Positions 9,566 through 20,422 of a DNA stretch of 64,000 nt are shown here, piece after piece. The notes below the pieces were generated by a model, which worked only from the letters and a program-made list of their open reading frames with translations, searched no databases and had not been told where the DNA came from. The stretch spans positions 6,239,137 through 6,303,136 of the forward strand of contig CM030933.1 in assembly GCA_018136815.1 (NCBI GenBank), in the 5' to 3' direction. This DNA is from Isochrysis galbana (lineage: Eukaryota; Haptophyta; Isochrysidales; Isochrysidaceae). The stretch's first letter is position 1; every line of letters begins with the position of its first letter. Position numbers and translations under genes: made by a program.

Positions 9566-11015
9566 CTAAGGTGCAAGCCGGACCTGTTCGTGCAAGGCGT
9601 CAAGTTCCCCCAGTGAAAGCTCCCACCCCATGGTCCCCGTCAGTTCGAGTGCGTGTTCTTCGGTTGTCACGCTTGGGAGTGGGATGCAGCCGCGAGCGGA
9701 CACGTACTGAAGCGCTGCCTACGTCGCGTGTGGACATGGACGGGTGAATGGTCTGGCACGGCGCAAAAAAGGACATGCTTGAGTATCTCTCTGAAAGGGC
9801 TGAAGCGGACGGAAGTGCAAAGAGGCGGACGCTCACTTGAGTCTCGGACCGCTGAGGCGATGTCTCGGCCACCAAACTCAGCGTCCGGAAAGCGGAGCTG
9901 AGTGGCTGGAGCTGTTGTCCCCAGGAGGTAGGCGGGCGGCCCATGGCCTCATGAGCAGCCAAATCCGCTGCAGCGCGAGCGTAGCGAGTGGTCGCCATAC
10001 CGCCCGCCAGCGGAGAGATGGCCACGGGTGTAACACCCAGCTCGAGGCACGTCTCAATGGTGCCATCCAGTTCCTGCGAGAGACGTCACGCGAGGAGGAG
10101 GAGGAGATAAAAGAGGACTAGAGCAACATGAGGCCAGCAGTTGCAAAGCGAGCTTAGGTGGACAACTGGGAGCCGCAACAGGACGGCCGGAAAGGTGAGG
10201 GGTGGCTTCGAGTGCTTGCCTTCTCGAGGTTGAAGAGAGAGAAGCGAAATTGATTCGTCAGCAACGGCAAGCCAAGCGAGGCACATAACGTGTGCGCCTG
10301 CCGGATGTGGCGGGCATTGAAGTTACACGCGCCGACACCAGAAATGAGCCCGAGTCTGTGCGCTTCAGCTGCCCCCTCAAAGAAGGCACGCCGGCCGCCC
10401 AGTGGTGCAGGGGCCGAGATAGAGTAGATGTCGACCTTTACGAGGGGGCATATGGGAGAGGAAGGTCAGGATCGATCGCATCCAGAAGTATGGGAGGGGT
10501 GGGCAGTCACACAGCAGGCAAACACGGCAAAGTTGTCGAGACGGCGCCTCTGCGCGCACCGAGCTGGCACCGAGACGCGTGAGCGAATTGCGCAGTGCTT
10601 CTAGAACGGAGGCTCGGCCTAGCCTCAAACCGCCGCCGCTGAGCAGGTTGGTCCACGGCACAGGCGTGAATTTGGTCGAGATGATTGGGAGCTCTGGCGA
10701 GACTGCAGCAAGGCTGCCGAGCAGCTGCTCGGAGGACTCTGCCAGCCTATGCCCCTGATGTCCGTAGAGCTCGGAGGTGTCAAAGAAGTTGAGCCCCTGT
10801 GCGGTGAGTAACTCGTACGCCGCGCGCAGGTCGGTCGAGTTGAACGAGCGGCCCCAGCCCAGCCTTGGGTCTCCCCACGCCTCTGTCGACGCTCCGAGCG
10901 GAGGCAGTGCTCGCTGGCTGTGCGGCCAGAGCATGGCGGATGGCGTAGCGCGGCGTGGCGGAGCGCGTGGCGTTAGGACTGATAGGAGAATCCCGGCCAG
11001 GAGGGCGGCGCCCAT
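9566..11015 (-). CDS. Aldo/keto reductase, four exons, N-terminal targeting peptide
   Basis: Exons (minus strand): 11015-10560, 10435-10220, 10073-9837, 9718-9566, giving 353 residues with all junctions in phase 0. The N-terminus is hydrophobic (MGAALLAGILLSVLTP), suggesting a signal or organelle-targeting peptide. Then follow the family blocks: FFDTSELYGH (catalytic Asp and Tyr), STKFTPVPW with the lysine, VDIYSISAP, GLISGVGACNF, LLTNQFRFSLFNLEKE, PVAISPLAGGMAT and the C-terminal ALQYVSARGCIPLPSVTTEE NADPH-site segment. The canonical catalytic His-Asp/Gln block is represented by YSISAP, where many AKRs have YQIH, so activity may be altered. Intron 2 (10219-10074) starts with GC instead of GT. 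Substrate cannot be predicted. Confidence 0.88.
10074..10219 (-). other. GC-AG intron in the aldo/keto reductase gene
   Basis: On the minus strand the exon ends GAGAAG and the intron begins GCAAGC, ending CTCGCAG before GAACTG. No GT at this exon edge keeps the frame, and the junction restores the continuous family sequence NLEK-ELDGTIETC. AG|GCAAG is the usual consensus of GC-AG introns. Confidence 0.75.
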
Positions 11016-11484
11016 TCCCCAACGCGGAGGGCGAGGGAGGGAGGCGTTCCCCTCTCTCTCCCTCTCCCCCCTCCCTCTCCCGCTCCCCTGAGAAGACAGT
11101 AGGGGAGCAGAGAGGTTTTCGTTTGAGCAGGGGAATCAAAAGAAGAGACAAAATAGAAGAGAAAACGTGGGAAGCGAGGCGCGTGCCTGCTGCGACAGTA
11201 CGACACAGAGGAGGAGAAGATGATGGTGGATGCCAGTACTTTGAAGACAAAAACAGACGAAGAGATATTTTTCCTAGGAGTATCGAGGAGAAAAGGGACG
11301 AGAAGAGAAGAGACGGTAGAGAGGGAGAGGGAGAATAAGGGGGGAGAGGAGAGAGAGGAATAGGAGTAAGGCAAGAGAAGATTGAGAGCAAGCGGGAGGG
11401 GGGAGAAATTCTCTCAATTTACGGGAAATATATGAATGTCCGAGAGGAGAGAGAAGAGAGAGAAAGGAATCCGGCCGTCATCAC
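11016..11484. other. Homopurine/homopyrimidine upstream region
   Basis: The minus strand upstream of the reductase is CT-rich and the plus strand GA-rich (GAGAGGAGAGAG). The long ORFs here are composition artefacts. Probably promoter or 5' UTR. Confidence 0.5.
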
Positions 11485-12290
11485 GTGGGTACCCCTATTC
11501 TACTCTTAGGTAGGGTGAGGGACGTGAGGGGACCTCTTGTGGACAATCTGGCGCCCGAAAGTGGGTGCGAGACCCGCCATCTCATCAAGAAGAAAACGGA
11601 AGGGGGGGGGGGGGGGGGGGCGGTCCGATGTGTACGATATGTAGGAGCACAGTGGACAGTGGCTCGCTACACAAGCGGGATGAATCGCCGGTGGGCGGCG
11701 CAACGGTCAAAGACTCTGCTCTCTGCTCCTCGGCTCGCACTACATCCTACTGGGGACGGGGGGTGCTCGAATGTACGCACCGGGCTCGAGACGCGGCCCG
11801 TGCGCGGCAACGCCGAGCGGGTCGGCCCCGTCAACTACGTCGACCCGATGGAGGTGCTCGCGCTCATGACCAAGGTCTCCGAGTGCGTGCGCGTCGCTCC
11901 ACCGGGCAGCGGCGCGGACTTGGCTCCGGCCAGAGTTTCGAGAAATTTTTTTCGAAATAAGGGGGGCCAATCGCAATCAATTTTTTTTACCGAAATAAAG
12001 GTCGATATGGCGCTGACGAAGCGAAATAAGCCACCCCCCAGCCCGCTCCCCGCTCCCCCCCCCCCCCCCCGCCCCCGCCCCCCGGCCCCCCCCCCGCCCC
12101 CCCGCCCCCCGCCGCGCTATGGCGCGCTTCCGGGCATCCAAGCGCTAGCGCAAAACCGACAACGACGAGGATGATGATGATGACGCCCTTGAGGGCTCAG
12201 AGCATCCCTCCGACCCCCCAAGCTCGTCGCTCGTCGCAGGTGGTTGGTGGTTGGTCTCCACTCAGCATCCGAGACCGGAGACCGAGCTAG
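11485..12290. other. Intergenic with G and C homopolymers
   Basis: Contains a G18 run near 11600 and a C-rich low-complexity stretch at 12030-12115. The 11800-11940 part reads as a coding-like segment on the plus strand (VNYVDPMEVLALMTKVSEC) but has no recognisable family, no clear start and no splice sites. It could be a gene scrap. Confidence 0.35.
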
Positions 12291-12429
12291 AGGTGTCGAT
12301 CCGTCAACCGTGGGACATCAGTCGAGTTGAGCTATCGAATGTCCATGGCTATTTATACACCCCGTGTTGGACGATCGCCCCTCGTGGCAAGAGTTCAGAT
12401 GGGTTGTCCAAGATGTCGACGAATGGCTG

Positions 12430-12720
12430 GCACGCCGTGCAATCACCCACGCGCACGCCGTGCATGCGCATGACGCGATGTGCACCGGTTCCCCCCGCGG
12501 GGGGGGGGGCGTGCGTGCGCACAGCGGCTGTTCCCCTCTGCCACTCTGGTCGCACATATACGTAAACGAGCCATGTGCGTTAGATCTCTCGCGGGGACAG
12601 GTGTGATGAGCTGCAATCACCCACGCGCACGCCGTGCATGCGCATGACGCGATGTGCACCGGTTCCCCCCGCGGGGGGGCCGTGCGTGCGCATAGCAACT
12701 TCTGAGGTTCACGCCGTGCG
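12430..12720. repeat. Direct duplication inside the left arm
   Basis: The block GCAATCACCCACGCGCACGC through GATGTGCACCGGTTCC to the C/G run occurs at about 12438 and again at about 12614. The right arm has the matching pair in reverse (15600-15765). Confidence 0.8.
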
Positions 12721-12986
12721 TTCGCTCTTTCCGCGGGGGAACTCTGGGCGCAGAGTGCCGGCGGGAACCCGAAGGGCACCCCCTGGGACCAGGGCGACTT
12801 TCACGTTATACGGCGATGACACTTACGAAAAAAACAGGCTGGGTAGTCTCACTTCCCCCCCCCCCCCTCTCCATTCCCCCTCCCCCGTCTCATCGTCCCC
12901 AGTGAGAGAGAAGGCTGCCTGCCCTCTCTCCTTCCACTGCTCGCTCACCCTCCAGCTCTCTCTCCTCGTCCTCGTCTTCCTCCACG

Positions 12987-14861
12987 ATGGTGTCGACTCG
13001 GCGCGCATCCGCACGGTCATCCTCCTCTCGCGCTCCTGCTCGCTGGTTGCGTTCGACCCTCTCGCCACGGCCACCGGTCGACTGGACGCCGAGCGCGAGC
13101 GCTGCTCGCACGACTCGTCCCACCTCTTGCTCCACGGCTGCGGCGGAGATGGAGTCTCTTCGCGCTCCCGAGGCTGAGCAGGAGTCTCTTTCTCCGTTCG
13201 AGGATGTCACCACCACCATCATCGACAAGGACTGCGGGCCTGTGGAGGAAGGAGCAGACGAGAACTGTGCGTCGGACGCTCCAGGCCTTCTTCTTGCCAT
13301 CGCTCCAGCTGCGGAGGTCGAGGAGCCAGCCGAGTCGATGGAGGAGGAGGCTGATGCGCTTGCTGTCATCGAGGACAAGGCAGTGGAGAAGGACGACGAG
13401 GAGAATACGGAGAAGGAGAAGGAGGGAGAGAGGACGGCTGCGTCCGACGCACCAGTCGGAGACAAGACTCTGTGCCGCCCTCTCCACCACCGCCGTCGCG
13501 GCCACCCCCGTCTCCTCCACCGTCTCCGCCTCCTCCCTCGCCCCCGCCTCCTCCGTCTCCACCTCCGCCCACACCGCCGCCGTCGCCGCCGCCTTCGCCG
13601 CCACCGCCTTCAAGGCCGCCTCCGTCTCCTCCACCGTCTCCGCCTCCTCCCTCGCCTCCCCCCCCTCCGTCTCCACCTCCGCCCACACCGCCTCCGTCAC
13701 CACCGTCGCCCTCTCCGCCGCCGCCTTCCCCGCCTCCACCGGTGCCCCCGAACCCCCTCCTCCCTCGCCGCCCCCCTCGCCACCACCGCCATCGAAGCCG
13801 CCGTCTCCGCCTCCTCCGTCGGCTCCTCCCCCTCCGTCTCCGCCGCCACCCACGCCGCCACCTTCGCCTCCGCCTCCCTCGACGCCTCCGCCGTCTCCGT
13901 CTCCGCCTCCTCCGTCGGCTCCTCCCCCTCCGTCTCCACCGCCACCCACGCCGCCACCCTCGCCTCCGCCGCCCTCGACGCCTCCGCCGTCTCCTCCGCC
14001 GTCTCCGCCTCCTCCGTCGGCTCCTCCCCCTCCGTCTCCACCGCCACCCACGCCGCCACCCTCGCCTCCGCCGCCCTCGACGCCTCCGCCGTCTCCTCCG
14101 CCGTCTCCTCCGCCGTCTCCGCCTCCTCCGTCGGCTCCTCCCCCTCCGTCTCCGCCGCCACCCACGCCGCCACCCTCGCCTCCGCCGCCCTCGACGCCTC
14201 CGCCGTCTCCTCCGCCGTCTCCTCCGCCGTCTCCGCCTCCTCCGTCGGCTCCTCCCCCTCCGTCTCCGCCGCCACCCACCCCGCCACCCTCGCCTCCGCC
14301 GCCCTCGACGCCTCCGCCGTCTCCTCCGCCGTCTCCGCCTCCTCCGTCGGCTCCTCCCCCTCCGTCTCCGCCGCCACCCACGCCGCCACCCTCGCCTCCG
14401 CCACCCTCGACGCCTCCGCCGTCTCCTCCGCCGTCTCCGCCTCCTCCGTCGGCTCCTCCCCCTCCGTCTCCGCCGCCACCCACCCCGCCACCCTCGCCTC
14501 CGCCACCCTCGACGCCTCCGCCGTCTCCTCCGCCGTCTCCGCCTCCTCCGTCGGCTCCTCCCCCTCCGTCTCCGCCGCCACCCACGCCGCCACCCTCGCC
14601 TCCGCCACCCTCGACGCCTCCGCCGTCTCCTCCGCCGTCTCCGCCTCCTCCGTCGGCTCCTCCCCCTCCGTCTCCGCCGCCGCCTCGGAACGAACACAGT
14701 GTGAGAAAAAGTCCCGCTGGGGGACAATAAGAAAAAACTGGGCTCAAGCAGACAAGTCCCCGGCACCCGGGGAGACAGCCGCGAGAGGCGAGGCGGGAGA
14801 GAGAGGAGAATTCTCTCGGGGGAGGATTAGAGAGGGTGAGGGCCCGGCGAAACAACTGTAA
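12987..14861 (+). CDS. ORF with acidic N-half and repeat C-half, frame uncertain
   Basis: A plus-strand frame of 624 codons opens at an ATG. Residues 60-150 look like a genuine acidic protein segment (EDVTTTIIDKDCG, EEPAESMEEEADAL, EKDDEENTEKEKEG). The rest runs through a minisatellite where all three forward frames are open, giving S/A/T-rich repeats in this frame and PPSPPPP hydroxyproline-like repeats in the other two. A frameshift or splice could place the proline-rich frame after the acidic part, making an extensin-like wall or surface protein. Low complexity makes every frame look open, so coding status is unproven. Confidence 0.35.
   Translation: MVSTRRASARSSSSRAPARWLRSTLSPRPPVDWTPSASAARTTRPTSCSTAAAEMESLRAPEAEQESLSPFEDVTTTIIDKDCGPVEEGADENCASDAPGLLLAIAPAAEVEEPAESMEEEADALAVIEDKAVEKDDEENTEKEKEGERTAASDAPVGDKTLCRPLHHRRRGHPRLLHRLRLLPRPRLLRLHLRPHRRRRRRLRRHRLQGRLRLLHRLRLLPRLPPLRLHLRPHRLRHHRRPLRRRLPRLHRCPRTPSSLAAPLATTAIEAAVSASSVGSSPSVSAATHAATFASASLDASAVSVSASSVGSSPSVSTATHAATLASAALDASAVSSAVSASSVGSSPSVSTATHAATLASAALDASAVSSAVSSAVSASSVGSSPSVSAATHAATLASAALDASAVSSAVSSAVSASSVGSSPSVSAATHPATLASAALDASAVSSAVSASSVGSSPSVSAATHAATLASATLDASAVSSAVSASSVGSSPSVSAATHPATLASATLDASAVSSAVSASSVGSSPSVSAATHAATLASATLDASAVSSAVSASSVGSSPSVSAAASERTQCEKKSRWGTIRKNWAQADKSPAPGETAARGEAGERGEFSRGRIREGEGPAKQL
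13480..14690. repeat. Minisatellite, nine copies of ~102 bp
   Basis: Units can be counted by the block CTCCGTCGGCTCCTCC, whose GGCT lies at 13821, 13917, 14019, 14133, 14247, 14349, 14451, 14553 and 14655. Spacings are 96, 102, 114, 114, 102, 102, 102 and 102 bp. The differences are multiples of a 12-bp or 6-bp subunit (TCCTCCGCCGTC), so every frame is preserved. A related but older, more diverged pair of copies precedes it (13480-13740). Confidence 0.9.
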
Positions 14862-15042
14862 TGCAGCGACCGGGAAACATAAGTTCTCTGTCGTTCACCG
14901 ACAAGTGATTTGACAACTCTACGACAGATAGATTTATTTCTCATAAACATATCATTAACATTAAATTATGTTACGAATGGTGCCCCCAGCGCCCTTTCAA
15001 ACATGCCACACACACTAGAAATCAGGCTCTAGACGCGCACAT

Positions 15043-15801
15043 ATGGACTGCCTGCGCGTCGCCATGCGGCGCACAGACAGTCCATACACATATCTTAAGA
15101 ATACACACGACGCGCACTGCCCCCCCAATTCGACACAGGGCGTTGATCACCGCGCAGAGGGTGAACCTCGCCGCGCGGATCATGCGGTGGAACAAGATGC
15201 CGAGTCCGTGCAAGAAGACGAAGAAGCTGCAGAGCCCGTGCAAGAAGACGAAGACGCCGAGTCCGTGCAAGAAGACGAGGACGCCGAGTCCACCACACAA
15301 GACCCAGCGCGTGACAAGCGCCGCGCAGGCAAGCGCCGCGCAGAAGACGATGGCTGGATCACCCTTCTCTCTCTCTGTGTGGACGATCGGTGGTGGGTCG
15401 AGGGAGGGAAAGGGAAAGAGGGAGATCAAAAGACAGATCACCCGTTTACGTTAGTGTTACCGTCACATACTGTGAAAGTCCCCCGGTCCCAGGGGGTGCC
15501 CCCAAGGTTCCCGCCCGCACCCCGCGCCCAGAGTTCCCCCGGAAAGAGTGAACGCACGGCGTGCACCTTCATAGTAGGAGAAAAAGTTGTTATGCGCACG
15601 CACGGCGCCCCCGCGGGGGGAACCGAGGCACATCGCGCCGTGCGCATCCACGGCGTGCACATGGGTGATTGCAACTCATCACACGCACGGCGCCCCCGCG
15701 GGGGAACCGATGCATATCGCGCCGTGCGTGTGCACGGCGTGCACATGGGTGATTGCAACTCATCACACCCTTCCAGTGAGACATCTCTCTTGTTTATGTG
15801 A
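15043..15801 (+). CDS. Acidic repeat ORF, doubtful
   Basis: An ATG-started frame of 252 codons has three short acidic repeats of 9-12 residues (DAESVQEDE, AAEPVQEDE) at residues 53-83, then a basic stretch and then the low-complexity right arm of the surrounding element. The second half is simply the inverted repeat read through. Only the first ~120 residues might be real. No family recognised. Confidence 0.25.
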   Translation: MDCLRVAMRRTDSPYTYLKNTHDAHCPPNSTQGVDHRAEGEPRRADHAVEQDAESVQEDEEAAEPVQEDEDAESVQEDEDAESTTQDPARDKRRAGKRRAEDDGWITLLSLCVDDRWWVEGGKGKEGDQKTDHPFTLVLPSHTVKVPRSQGVPPRFPPAPRAQSSPGKSERTACTFIVGEKVVMRTHGAPAGGTEAHRAVRIHGVHMGDCNSSHARRPRGGTDAYRAVRVHGVHMGDCNSSHPSSETSLLFM

Positions 15802-15963
15802 TTGTAAGTCGCAGAGAAGGGAGCGGCTATGCGCACGCACGGTGTCTCAATGGGCGCGTCCGTCACTCTGTCGCCAAAAATAGATCAACACATGGTAGAT
15901 TTGTATATGGACATTTGATAGCTCAATTCGACGGATGTCCCACAATTGACAGAACGACACCTC

Positions 15964-16600
15964 AGCCTGATTGCCCCCAGAAGCCAGAAGCAGATAAAGG
16001 AACGCAGGGGCAGGGGAGATAGATAGCAAATTAAACCTATTTGCGAGGCGCCTGGGAGGAAGGAAGGTGGGGAAACTTCCCTTCTCTTTCGAGAGAAACA
16101 GAGAGGGCGCTCCACAACCCGCGATCCCATGCCCATGCATCCAAGCGAAGCTTTTGACCGAGAACGAGAGAAAGCAGAGAATTATAACGATAAATGCCGC
16201 ACGACGAAGAGAAGAGCGAAGCCTAACGAGTGTCGATTCGCGAATGCGACACCCGCCTAAGAACCAGTGGAACCGGTAGCCGGTGGAACAACTTAGAAGT
16301 GAACATATTGAGTATCGGCCTTCCTGAACGGGAGAGCATCGCGAACCTATTCCTATTCCGACAGCGGGACGTAGACCTCGTGGAAGAGAAGCTGCCCTGG
16401 GCAAGGGACTAAAGTGCGCGGCGCGATGTGAGCTAGTTGCGTGCTTGAAGCGCGCGGCGCGATGTGTTCACCGTCGATATTAAAAATCGATAACAGGGTA
16501 AGTGCGAATATTGTTGAATAAATGACTATGGACATTTGATGGCTCCATTCGATTTGTCCCATAATTGATGGAACGACACCTAAGAACCCTGCCTAGATAA
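15964..16600. other. Repeat debris
   Basis: Holds three identifiable pieces: a block at 16160-16265 matching 39480-39590 in inverted orientation (AGAGAATTATAACGAT and AACGAGTGTCGATTCGCGAA), the 38-bp repeat at 16298-16337 matching 7889, and at 16513-16582 a solitary copy of the terminal sequence of the 12.3-16.0 kb element in the right-end orientation. Confidence 0.6.
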
Positions 16601-17614
16601 TCCTATCTGTGGGTGGTTGGGCCATCGCATTGTGTCTCGGCATGCCCCCTGCGGCCCTCCGGCGGCGCATCGCCTGCGGGTGAAGCGGTGAGAAGACATA
16701 CTGAAGAAACCGAGCGGAAGCACCTGTTTCGGTGCTCCAGCAGTAAGGAGTCAAGAAAAGGCGATCGCGGATGCGACACCAGCAACGTCAGACTAACTGC
16801 CAACTGCAATGGAGCAATGGAGTACTCCTACGCACAAAAAGGCACACAACACACTGGAGACGAAGCAGGCACACGGCCGGAAAGCACAAGGCGATTCCTC
16901 CTCCCCCCCTCTTCCTCGCTTCTCCTGCTTTTGCTCTGCTTCACAGAAAAACGGTGAGAACGTGCTTCCCCATCTAGGCACGGGATACACTGAATGCTCC
17001 TCCACTCCTAGCCATACGGGGGACCGACCGACTCAGCGCCCTCTGACGGTGCTGCCGCCACCTTTTTGCCCTTTGCCCCCCCCCCCACTCTCCCTCCTGT
17101 CCCACTCCCCGCGCCCCCCCCCCCCCCCCCCACCACCACCACGGCCCGCGCGACCCCCCCCCTCCCCCCCCCCCCCCGCCCTACCTCCGTCCGAGGTCGC
17201 TCGAGACGGTGGGGGTAGAAAGCCCGGCTGCCCTCCCCTACCGGGGGGAGGGGAGAGGAAGGGGGGAAGAAGCGGGGGAGAAGGGGGAAGAGGGGGTGGG
17301 GGGGGAAGGGGGAAGCGGGGCGGAGGGCGGTGCGGCGGGGGGCAGGGGGCGGGGGGGGGGGGGGAACGCGCGGAGGACTGGCGTGCGCGCGCGCGGCCCT
17401 CGCCTCGCTCGCCTCTCTCTCTCGCTCTCTCCCCGTGCCCCCCTCGCGCCGTGCGCCGTGCGCTCTCCCTTCACGTCTCCGCTTTCTCCCCCCCGCCTGC
17501 TCTTGCCTCCCGCCTACGTTCTCGAGCGAGCGAGTGAGACGACAAGTGACTGTGTGTGTCTGTGAAGAGAGAGACAGAGAGAGAGAAAGAAGCGGAGCAA
17601 GCCACGAGGCCGTG
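16601..17614. other. Intergenic and 5' region of the F-box gene
   Basis: C-rich and G-rich homopolymer blocks (17080-17370) followed by a CT-rich stretch and a GAGAGA tract to the start codon. Long ORFs here are compositional. No gene recognised. Confidence 0.4.
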
Positions 17615-20422
17615 ATGACGATCTGTCTGAACAGCCTGCCGACGACGGTGCTCACGCACATGTTGTCTAATCTTCCATCAGCGGCTGACCTGGCCCGTGC
17701 CTCTGCGAGCTGCACCGAGCTCCGTCAAGCCGTGTGCTGGCGAACCGCGTTTGCACGCTTCTATGGTGAACACTCGGCGCACTGGGCCGAGGTGGCGGCC
17801 GCCGGCCAGCCAGTTGACTTCCGCCGGCTGGTGGCAATGCGGATGGCGTCGTGTGTCTCGCGTGCAGCTGGCCAGTCGCACCTGCGCACGCTCTACTACT
17901 CCTTCGGCCCCAACCCTACCGAGAGTGACTTCCTGCCGAGTACAATGTCTCTCGACGGGCCATACCTCGCACTCGGCGATTACTCGGGCGCGGTCTCGCT
18001 CTGGGACTTGCGGCCGGGACGACGGCTGTGGCGCATCGCACCGAGCGAGGCACGCACACCCGGGTTGCCAGATATTGGCGAGGTGAGCGCAGTCCACTGC
18101 TGCCATCTCGGCCGACTGTTTGTCTCATCTCACGTGTCGGCATCATATACTACGCTCACCGTCTGGGTGCGCGCCTTTGCTGACGGGCGGGCGCTCCGGC
18201 GCATTCTCCTCTTCCCGTGTGTGTCGTTGCCGGATCCGTCTCTGCCACATGTCGGCCTTGAAGTTCCCGTGCTCCACGTCCACCTCTACTCGCCCGAGCG
18301 CCTATTGTCGCGCGCGGCGTCCAGCTCACATGCATACGAGGATTCGCGCTTGGAGCCCAAACTCCTTGCCGTTGTGCAGGATGAGGCGAACCTCGTCCCA
18401 TCGCCCAAGTGCCTCACCTGCCTGACTTTTGGGCTGCCCGGCATCAGGGGCACCGACCTCGGTAGCAGTGCGCCTGTGGCACGCAGCGCGGTGCCCGCGG
18501 GCAGCGACGGCCTGGAGACGGACGACTCGATCGCTGCGTGCACTCCTGTGGGTGGCAGCTACTACCCAGGCTGTCTGAGCGCGGGCTCACAGCGATTGGA
18601 GAGGAGTTTCGCCCCTCTTCAGGGGCTGATGTCGGAGCAGGCCGGGGTGATGGCCGAGGTGTGGGTCCGGCCGATTGGCGGTGGTGGCGACGAGGGCGAG
18701 AGGGGCAATAAGCGCTTCAATGCAGGCGGAGGCGACGAGGCTGAAGCATCAATGGCCACCGACGCATTGGCCTTCCCAGCTAGTGCGGTTGGTGGAGATG
18801 TGGCGGCCGCTGCGGGTGGTGTGGCTGGCGCTCAAGGTGGCGGACCGGAAGGTGAGGCTCCGGCGGCGGCTCGAACTCGGAGCGGCTACGAGGTGTGCCT
18901 TCGGCTGGTGGATGTGCATACGTTAAGATTATTGGGTGCGTGTGTCTTGTGGCGCCGATGGGTGAATAACTCGACTGCCAGCTCTGAGACAGGCGTTGGG
19001 GGCGCGGACGGCTCTGAGATTGCCCTGCAGGCGTGCTCGCTTCAATGGAGATCCGAGTCGGTCGCCTGGCTGTTTGTGCAAGAGGAGACGAGTATCTCGA
19101 GCTGCGACATGGAGGGCTGGATGCCGCCTTTCAGCTATCCGGAGAAGATGCAAAAGGTGAGTAATTTGCGCGCATTCCAGAGGGTGGAGGGCGATGACGA
19201 GGGGGTCGGGAGGGCGAGTAAGCCGGGGGGGCGGCGGGGGGGGGGGGGGGGGGTTGGGTGTGTGTGTGTGGGGGGGGGTGAGATCTCGGTCATGTGGCGA
19301 TGCGCACACAAAAATCATTGGCGTGGGCTGCGGGCACGTTGTCAGCGCTCGGTGACGCCGTCTGTGCCCCCGTCCTGAATGCTAGGTGCGCTTATTCCAG
19401 CTGCGCCCTGTTCTCACCGCGTGGGATGTTCGCTCCCTTGGGCCAATACGAGCCGGCGAGCGCGTTCCTGTTCCACCATCCTTCTCGAGCTCGTGCCTCC
19501 TCTCCATGGGCTCGCGGCACTCTGAGGTGGAGTGGATGCCATTCGAGCAGCATCGCTCGAACATCTTGCCTGTGGTCGACCACTTGGCGAGGCAGCTCCG
19601 TCTCCTGTGCGTGTGCGGCGCGACGGCTGATAAGTGGGGAGGCGGGCCGCGCCACGCAACAGCGGTGTGGGCCAGGGACACGGCACTTAGCGGGGGGGCC
19701 ATCTCTTGCATAGACCTGCGAAACGAGTGGAGGCCCAACGCAACAGAGCCATCGCCAATAGCGATCATACAGGTGTAGACACGGCTTTTGGGCCCGGCCG
19801 CGCTAAGCTCCAGCCCAGTTCCTGCGAGGCGCACCCGTTCCAACTGCATCGCCCTCCTGCCTGCTCCGGAAGGACTCGCGACAATTTTCACCCCACCCCT
19901 GTCGGTGCGCAGCGCGCCGTGGGCCTTGAGATGTACGACCAGCGCTCGCGACTTCTCGTGTGGACGCCCAGCCTCTCCCCAATACCCACCTTGCGGGGCA
20001 CCGCTGCGAATGCCGCGAGCGCCTCGCAGGCGGGGCCTTCGGACGGACCGCATGTACCACTCGAATCCTCGGCCGACACTTTCGCTGCGTGGGCGTCGTT
20101 GGACGCATCGGTTGATTCATCAATGTCCATGGGCACAGCAACGCCGTACGGTTTAGGTTATGGTGTTGCACCGGAGCCGGAAGCGTGGTTAGAGGAGGCT
20201 TCGGAGGTCACCTTCGCCTACGCCTCTGCAGAGATGCGGCGAATGCTCACGTCTAGTTCCCACATGGAGAGGGTCGGCTGCTTCTTCGAGCGAGCCGACG
20301 GCATCGCCCCTGTCGGCAACTGGCGGTGGCTTGTCCTAGCTCACAGAGAGGGCCTTCATGTGTTTGACTGGCTTCCGAGGCGATACTGGAGCGCTGCCGC
20401 TGCCACCCCAGCTGCCAATTAG
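17615..20422 (+). CDS. F-box / WD-repeat-like protein, three exons
   Basis: Exons 17615-19156, 19386-19772 and 19913-20422 join in phase 0 to give 812 residues. Residues 1-45 form an F-box (LNSLPTTVLTHMLSNLPSAA, then ASCTELRQAV and a tryptophan), the SKP1-binding module of SCF ubiquitin ligases. WD-like strands follow: LALGDYSGAVSLWDLR near residue 125, a LTVWVRAFADG blade, TAWDVRSLG in exon 2 and a terminal WRWLVLAHREGLHVFDW. The blades are divergent and separated by acidic or glycine-rich inserts, so the repeat count is uncertain. Likely a substrate receptor for SCF, with unknown target. The start is the first ATG after a GA-rich leader, immediately before the F-box. Intron 1 contains a G/GT-rich tract. 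Confidence 0.75.

Larger units (their letters stand above)
12291..15963. mobile_element. Large element with ~520-bp terminal inverted repeats
   Basis: Left arm 12291-12832 and right arm 15448-15963 are inverted copies of each other. Both start AGGTGTCG, continue with GTGGGACATC, GAGCTATC and AATGTCCAT, and inside carry the CCCCGCGGGG, CACGCCGTGC and GGCGCAGAGTG-type blocks down to GACTTTCAC. The first ~60 bp also occur alone at 16513-16582. Between the arms lie a proline-codon minisatellite ORF and an acidic ORF, and no transposase is recognised. I see no convincing target duplication. It could be a composite or foldback-type element, or a host gene captured between two inverted copies of one repeat. 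Confidence 0.6.

Noticed and set aside
9541-9615. A third exon for the candidate small plus-strand gene
   Set aside because: It is exactly antisense to the last exon of the aldo/keto reductase, whose coding sequence is well supported.
10780-11391. Minus-strand ORF upstream of the aldo/keto reductase
   Set aside because: Serine/leucine/proline-rich translation of a CT-rich leader in a different frame from the reductase.
13017-14855. 612-codon minus-strand glycine-rich ORF
   Set aside because: It is the antisense of the proline-codon minisatellite, and several frames are open on both strands purely from composition.
17209-17565. Glycine/arginine-rich ORFs upstream of the F-box gene
   Set aside because: They come from G and C homopolymers and lack any domain. 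The F-box starts at the ATG at 17615.
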